Part shown: positions 59,558 through 64,000 of the stretch, piece by piece | How positions within the stretch are numbered: the first letter of the stretch is position 1 | Layout: each line of letters starts with the position of its first letter | NCBI RefSeq assembly: GCF_001619875.1 | Contig: NZ_LRFC01000034.1 | Location: 124,001 to 188,000, forward strand | Origin: Fictibacillus phosphorivorans | GTDB lineage: Bacteria > Bacillota > Bacilli > Bacillales > Fictibacillaceae | Direction of reading: 5' to 3' | Length of the DNA stretch: 64,000 nucleotides | Made by a program: the position numbers and the translations under genes | The notes under the pieces: generated by a model | Databases searched by the model: none | Seen by the model: only the letters and a program-made list of their open reading frames with translations | Told to the model about the DNA's origin: nothing

Positions 59558-60373
59558 TTAATTGTTTAATTTTTCACGGTAAGCGCCATGCCATGTTGGC
59601 CCAACGTATTTGTTTAATTCAAACCCTGCTGCGATTGATTCTGTGATGAAGTCTTTTGCAGTAAGGATGGCTTCACGTACAGGTTTTCCTTTTGCAAGCT
59701 CAGCTGTAATGGCTGCTGAGAATGTACAACCCGCTCCGTGTGTCCACGTTGTTTCAATTCGATCAGATTCTATTACTTCGAATTCTTCTCCATCATATAA
59801 AACGTCAACTGCACTTTCGTGGTCTAATTTACCGCCGCCTTTGACGATTACATATTTCGCTCCATTAGCTTGAATCTTTTGAGCAGCTTCCATCATTTGT
59901 TCTACTGTTGTGATTGGTGCCATACCTGCTAGCTGTGCAGCTTCAAAAAGGTTTGGAGTTACTACAGTTGCTTTAGGGACTAATACATTTTGAAGAGTGC
60001 TCGCCAGTTCTGGGTGAAGAGGCTCTGCACCTTTACAAACCATAACCGGGTCAACCACTACATTTTGAAGATTGTGCTTCTCGATTAAATCAGCTGTTGT
60101 TTGAATCACTTCAACGGAAGCGAGCATACCTGTTTTTAGTGCATCAACGCCAATTCCAGATATAACCGTTTCTAATTGAGCTTTAAAAAGATCGAGTGGA
60201 AGCATGAATACTTCATGGAACCATTCGCGGTGTGGGTCTTGAGCAACCACAACATTTAAAGCGGTCATCCCGTAAACGCCTAGCTCCTGGAATGTTTTTA
60301 AATCGGCTTGAATACCAGCGCCGCCGCTTGTATCTGAACCTGCAATTGTTAGTGCTTTGTTAGGTGCCATCAT
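59558..60373 (-). CDS. pdxK: Pyridoxine/hydroxymethylpyrimidine kinase (PdxK/ThiD family)
   Basis: A 271-residue ribokinase-fold protein: ALTIAGSDTSGGAGIQADLKTFQELGVYGMTAL (about 7-39), VVDPVMVCKG, TPNLFEAAQL and THGAGCTFSAAITAELAKG with the catalytic Asp/anion hole. Length and opening match the B. subtilis pyridoxine kinase rather than ThiD of the thiamine operon, and no thiamine genes are nearby. It phosphorylates pyridoxine, pyridoxal and pyridoxamine, with hydroxymethylpyrimidine as possible alternative substrate. Confidence 0.88.
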   Translation of the reverse strand: MMAPNKALTIAGSDTSGGAGIQADLKTFQELGVYGMTALNVVVAQDPHREWFHEVFMLPLDLFKAQLETVISGIGVDALKTGMLASVEVIQTTADLIEKHNLQNVVVDPVMVCKGAEPLHPELASTLQNVLVPKATVVTPNLFEAAQLAGMAPITTVEQMMEAAQKIQANGAKYVIVKGGGKLDHESAVDVLYDGEEFEVIESDRIETTWTHGAGCTFSAAITAELAKGKPVREAILTAKDFITESIAAGFELNKYVGPTWHGAYREKLNN

Positions 60374-60492
60374 TAAAATCTCCTTTATTCTCGTTTCTCT
60401 ACCTGTAACAGATTATAGCAAAAGTTAAAGGGAAAAGGAAAAATTGAAGATTGCGGCATACAGGAAAATAGTACCATTGAAAACGTAACCAT

Positions 60493-60544
60493 TGACTTAT
60501 TTGTATATACAGGTTAAATTAGTTTTATGATTTGTATATACAAG
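60493..60544 (+). promoter_or_regulatory. treP promoter with two TreR operators
   Basis: TTGACT (60493-60498), a 17-base spacer and TAAATT (60516-60521). Operator 1, TTGTATATACAG (60502-60513), lies in the spacer; operator 2, the perfect palindrome TTGTATATACAA (60533-60544), lies just downstream of the start site. Both match the TreR box of B. subtilis. Confidence 0.87.
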
Positions 60545-60647
60545 TAGAACATCAAGAAAACATATATACACATTTGATTAAAGTACTAGTTTTCATCAAA
60601 TGATAAATAAGGGTACAGAGGTATAAGGCTTTTTTTATCAAGTCGAT

Positions 60648-60661
60648 TGGAAACGGTTTCT
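60648..60661 (+). promoter_or_regulatory. cre site (CcpA) before treP
   Basis: TGGAAACGGTTTCT agrees with the cre consensus TGWAANCGNTNWCA at 12 of 14 positions and sits directly against the AGGAGGG ribosome site, where CcpA would block elongation. Confidence 0.7.
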
Positions 60662-60674
60662 AGGAGGGAACTTC

Positions 60675-62078
60675 ATGAGCAAAATTCGTGAATCAGCTGA
60701 ACAAATCGTCGAGGCTCTCGGTGGTAAAGAGAATATTTCAGCAGCAACGCACTGTGTTACGCGCCTTCGTCTCGCTCTTAAAGATGAAGGGAAAGTGGAC
60801 GAAAAAGCGTTGGAGAACATTGACCTTGTAAAAGGATCATTCTCCACAAATGGACAATATCAAGTCGTAATCGGTCAGGGTACAGTTGATAAAGTGTATA
60901 ACGAGTTTATCGATATTACTGGAACAGGCCGAGCTTCGAAAGAAGACATCAAAGACGAAGCAAGCAAGAAGCTTAATCCTCTTCAAAGAGCGATCAAAGC
61001 TCTTGCAGATATTTTTATTCCGATCCTTCCTGCTATCGTAACGGCAGGTTTATTGATGGGGATCAACAACATTCTTACAGGTCCAGGAATCTTCTATGAT
61101 GAGAAGTCTTTTATAGATGTTCATAAAAACTGGGCAGATCTAGCGGGTATCATTAATTTGATCGCGAATACTGCGTTCGTATTTTTGCCAGGGCTGATCG
61201 GTTGGTCAGCGGTTAAGAAGTTTGGCGGAAGTCCGTTACTTGGTATCGTTCTTGGATTGATGCTTGTCCATCCAGACCTTTTAAATGCTTGGGACTATGG
61301 GAAGACAAAAGAAATTCCAACATGGAACTTATTCGGTCTTCCGATTGAAAAAGTAGGTTACCAAGGTCAAGTACTGCCAGTATTGATTGCGTCCTATGTT
61401 CTGGCAAAAATAGAGCTTTTCTTGAAAAAACGTATTCCAGATGCACTTCAGCTTTTGTTAGTAGCACCAATCACACTACTCGTAACAGGATTTTTAGCAT
61501 TTATCGTTATCGGACCAATAACTTTCACGATCGGTAATAGCATTACAGACTTCTTCGTATCGATCTTTGATAACTTTGCTTGGTTAGGCGGATTGATCTA
61601 TGGCGGTTTCTATTCATTGCTCGTTGTAACAGGGATGCACCATACGTTCTTAGCTGTCGATCTGCAGCTTATTTCAAACACTGGCGGCACATTCTTATGG
61701 CCGATGCTAGCACTATCTAATATTGCTCAAGGTTCAGCAGCACTTGCTATGTTTGTTGCATCGCGTGACGAAAAGCTTAAAGGACTAGCTGGTACTTCAG
61801 CATTATCCGCTTATCTTGGAATCACAGAACCAGCAATGTTCGGGGTAAACTTACGCTTCCGATATCCGTTCATTTTCGCAATGATCGGTTCTGCGATTGC
61901 AGGTATTGTAATTACGATTGCGGGAGTTCGCGCTTCATCTATTGGGGTCGGCGGTATTCCTGGTTTCCTTTCAATCTTGCCTGGCGGCTGGGGATCATTC
62001 TTTATCGGAATGGGAATTGCACTTGTCGTCCCATTTGTACTGACATACCTTTATGCAAAAGTAAAAAAAGCTAAGTAA
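60675..62078 (+). CDS. treP: PTS trehalose-specific EIIBC component
   Basis: A 467-residue PTS permease. The EIIB domain is first (about 1-90) with phospho-Cys27 in ATHCVTRLRLAL; the EIIC domain of about ten membrane segments follows, with GITEPAMFGVNLRF (the EIIC glucose-type GITE motif) at about 385. No EIIA domain is fused; EIIA of the glucose PTS should supply phosphate. Trehalose specificity follows from TreR boxes and the adjacent phosphotrehalase gene. Ribosome site AGGAGGG. Confidence 0.95.
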   Translation: MSKIRESAEQIVEALGGKENISAATHCVTRLRLALKDEGKVDEKALENIDLVKGSFSTNGQYQVVIGQGTVDKVYNEFIDITGTGRASKEDIKDEASKKLNPLQRAIKALADIFIPILPAIVTAGLLMGINNILTGPGIFYDEKSFIDVHKNWADLAGIINLIANTAFVFLPGLIGWSAVKKFGGSPLLGIVLGLMLVHPDLLNAWDYGKTKEIPTWNLFGLPIEKVGYQGQVLPVLIASYVLAKIELFLKKRIPDALQLLLVAPITLLVTGFLAFIVIGPITFTIGNSITDFFVSIFDNFAWLGGLIYGGFYSLLVVTGMHHTFLAVDLQLISNTGGTFLWPMLALSNIAQGSAALAMFVASRDEKLKGLAGTSALSAYLGITEPAMFGVNLRFRYPFIFAMIGSAIAGIVITIAGVRASSIGVGGIPGFLSILPGGWGSFFIGMGIALVVPFVLTYLYAKVKKAK

Positions 62079-62090
62079 AACAAATTAACA

Positions 62091-62126
62091 AACAACCGGA
62101 GAGCACAATTTATTTCCGGTTGTTTT
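62091..62126 (+). terminator. Intercistronic hairpin between treP and treA
   Basis: AACAACCGGA pairs with TCCGGTTGTT around a 14-base loop, followed only by TTC. It is a weak terminator or an mRNA processing/stability element. Confidence 0.55.
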
Positions 62127-62159
62127 CATGATTACAACAATTTTATGGCGGTGATAAAT

Positions 62160-63848
62160 ATGAAGAAAGAACCATGGTGGAAGCGCTCGGTCGTATATCA
62201 AATCTATCCAAAGAGTTTCAACGACACGACAGGGAACGGAACAGGAGATATTCAAGGAATCATCGATAAGCTTGATTACCTGAAGAGTTTAGGAGTAGAC
62301 GTTTTATGGCTGACGCCAATCTATGATTCTCCACAGCGTGATAACGGCTATGATATTCGTGACTACTATAAGATCTTTGAAGATTATGGAACGATGGAAG
62401 ACTTTGATCGACTATTAGCAGAAGCCCATAAACGAGAACTGAAGATCATTATGGATATTGTAGTGAATCATACAAGTACAGAACATGAATGGTTTCAATC
62501 ATCACGTCTTTCTAAAGAGAATCCTTACCGTGACTTTTATATTTGGAAAAACCCTGTTGAAGATGGGGAACCGACAAACTGGGTATCAAAGTTTGGCGGA
62601 TCGGCTTGGAAACTTGATGAGGAAACGGGTCAATATTATCTGCATCTCTTTGACGTAACTCAAGCAGATTTAAATTGGGAAAACACTGAGGTTCGTCAGA
62701 AGGTGTATGAAATGATGAACTATTGGTTTGAAAAAGGGGTAGATGGCTTCCGTCTGGATGTGATCAATCTTATTTCCAAGAATCAGGAGTTTCCGAACGA
62801 CGATGGATCTGTAGCCCCTGGTGATGGACGTAAATTCTATACAGATGGACCGCGGGTTCACGAATATATGCAGGAGATGAACCGTGAAGTTTTCTCAAAA
62901 TATGACGTTCTTACAGTAGGGGAAATGTCATCGACCACGATCGATAACTGTGTAAAGTATACAAACCCTGATAGTAATGAATTAAGCATGACATTTAACT
63001 TCCACCATTTAAAAGTGGATTACCCAAACGGTGAGAAGTGGAGTGTGGCTGATTTTGACTTCTTAAAGCTAAAAGAAATCTTGTCAACCTGGCAAGTTGA
63101 AATGCATAAGGGAGGAGGTTGGAACGCACTTTTCTGGTGTAATCACGATCAGCCGCGAATTGTTTCCCGCTATGGAGATGACGGGAAGTATCGTGTGGAA
63201 TCAGCGAAAATGCTCGCAACAGCCATCCACATGATGCAAGGAACGCCTTATATCTATCAAGGTGAAGAATTCGGAATGACGAATCCAAAGTTTGATTCTA
63301 TTCACCAATATAGAGATGTTGAGTCGTTAAACATGTTCAGCCTTTTAAAAGAAGAAGGACGCAGTGAAGACGAGATCTTAGAAATTCTAAAACACAAATC
63401 ACGTGACAATTCGCGTACGCCTGTGCAATGGGATGACAGTGTCAATGCTGGTTTCACGTCAGGTGAACCCTGGATCCCAGTAGCTGAGAACTATAAAGAA
63501 ATCAATGCAGAAGCTGCAGTTAACGATAAAGACTCCATTTTTTACCATTACAAAAAGTTAAATCAGCTTAGAAAAGATGTGGATGTCATAACATACGGAG
63601 ATTACCAGCTGATTTTAGAAGAACACCCTGAGATCTTCGCATTTGTTCGTAACGCAGAGAATGGGGAGAAACTGCTAGTTGTTAACAACTTCTATGGGAA
63701 AGAAGCAGAATTTAATCTTCCAGAGGGTGTTGATGTTTCAGGACTTAATCCAAATGTGCTGATCAGCAATTACGAGTCTCTGCCAGAAGATTTAACTTCA
63801 TTTACATTAAGACCGTATGAATCTGTCGTTTTTCACTTAAAAAAATAA
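62160..63848 (+). CDS. treA: Alpha,alpha-phosphotrehalase
   Basis: ATG 62160 fits the GGCGGTGAT ribosome site; the ATG at 62145 lies in front of it. The 562-residue GH13 enzyme opens with PWWKRSVVYQIYPKSF and has DILVNH-like VVNHTS, the nucleophile region DGFRLDVINLI (Asp), the acid/base GEMSS (Glu) and NHDQPR (Asp). It hydrolyses trehalose-6-phosphate to glucose and glucose-6-phosphate after uptake by TreP. Confidence 0.95.
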   Translation: MKKEPWWKRSVVYQIYPKSFNDTTGNGTGDIQGIIDKLDYLKSLGVDVLWLTPIYDSPQRDNGYDIRDYYKIFEDYGTMEDFDRLLAEAHKRELKIIMDIVVNHTSTEHEWFQSSRLSKENPYRDFYIWKNPVEDGEPTNWVSKFGGSAWKLDEETGQYYLHLFDVTQADLNWENTEVRQKVYEMMNYWFEKGVDGFRLDVINLISKNQEFPNDDGSVAPGDGRKFYTDGPRVHEYMQEMNREVFSKYDVLTVGEMSSTTIDNCVKYTNPDSNELSMTFNFHHLKVDYPNGEKWSVADFDFLKLKEILSTWQVEMHKGGGWNALFWCNHDQPRIVSRYGDDGKYRVESAKMLATAIHMMQGTPYIYQGEEFGMTNPKFDSIHQYRDVESLNMFSLLKEEGRSEDEILEILKHKSRDNSRTPVQWDDSVNAGFTSGEPWIPVAENYKEINAEAAVNDKDSIFYHYKKLNQLRKDVDVITYGDYQLILEEHPEIFAFVRNAENGEKLLVVNNFYGKEAEFNLPEGVDVSGLNPNVLISNYESLPEDLTSFTLRPYESVVFHLKK

Positions 63849-63871
63849 TGCTACAATATACATGGTGAATA

Positions 63872-64000
63872 ATGATGCGAAAAAATAAATTTCAAGAAAT
63901 CTATCAAGAACTATCAATTCAAATACAAGAAGGCAAGCTGCGTGCGAATACGCAGCTTCCTTCAGAACATGACCTTGCTGACCAATACGACACCTCAAGG
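63872..64000 (+). CDS. treR: Trehalose operon repressor, 5' part (GntR family)
   Basis: The first 43 residues (MMRKNKFQEIYQELSIQIQEGK, then LPSEHDLADQYDTSR) match the N-terminal winged helix of GntR-family TreR; the rest is cut off by the window end. ATG 63872 or 63875. Placed after treA, as in the B. subtilis treP-treA-treR operon, it should bind the two boxes upstream of treP and be released by trehalose-6-phosphate. Confidence 0.87.
   Translation, partial: MMRKNKFQEIYQELSIQIQEGKLRANTQLPSEHDLADQYDTSR

Overview
The window is a chromosomal segment of a spore-forming, low-to-mid GC Firmicute of the family Bacillaceae, probably Fictibacillus or a close relative. This rests on gene content: strong AGGAGG-type ribosome sites, TTG/GTG starts, bacillithiol genes (BshB2/YojF), an RsbR-type stressosome protein, a KinB-like kinase, a qox quinol oxidase operon and a tre operon with TreR operators. 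I see no phage, IS element, CRISPR array, rRNA or tRNA gene. The genus is inferred and not proven.

Layout. 1-5.9 kb: tail of a VOC/methylmalonyl-CoA-epimerase-like gene, a three-gene heme-dependent oxidative N-demethylase (dimethylamine monooxygenase-like) operon, an MFS exporter, an HTH protein with an RsbR paralogue, and an M15 peptidase. 6.1-8.9 kb: glnS (unusual for a Bacillus relative) and an M19 dipeptidase. 9.1-15.6 kb: SIMPL protein, ArsR regulator with ABC exporter and DUF6526 protein, ECF sigma with DUF4179 anti-sigma, LacI regulator with its own operator. 15.8-25.5 kb: split ThrE exporter, alanine/Na+ symporter, CDF transporter, heterodimeric ABC exporter, KinB-like kinase. 25.8-38.4 kb: a large C30 carotenoid cluster in three transcription units, with CrtM, four CrtN/CrtP-family enzymes, a CruF-like hydratase, two GT2 glycosyltransferases, CrtO acyltransferase and type 2 IPP isomerase. 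38.5-49 kb: PutP/OpuE symporter, two ABC-F proteins flanking a NERD-domain gene, small proteins, 5-FTHF cyclo-ligase-like and PfpI proteins, TcyP cystine transporter. 49.3-53.4 kb: qoxABCD behind a near-perfect Rex site. 53.5-60.4 kb: repeat array, second NERD gene, proBA, bshB2/yojF, pdxK. 60.4-64 kb: treP-treA-treR with two TreR boxes and a cre site; treR runs off the end.

The carotenoid genes form a coherent pathway: Fni supplies prenyl precursors, CrtM makes the C30 backbone, CrtN-type enzymes desaturate it, CrtP oxidises one end, CrtQ/CrtO add an acyl sugar, and the CruF-like/GT2/CrtN-like trio probably hydrates, desaturates and glycosylates an end group.

The least explained feature is a set of five intergenic arrays in three sequence families (A at 5.95 and 42.35 kb, B at 8.93 and 53.56 kb, C at 20.03 kb). 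All have a 20-21 bp period, all lie downstream of genes in the same orientation, and two directly adjoin NERD-domain genes. A second repeat class is an approximately 145-bp element with terminal inverted repeats and strong internal pairing (29.7 and 59.25 kb, plus a decayed copy).
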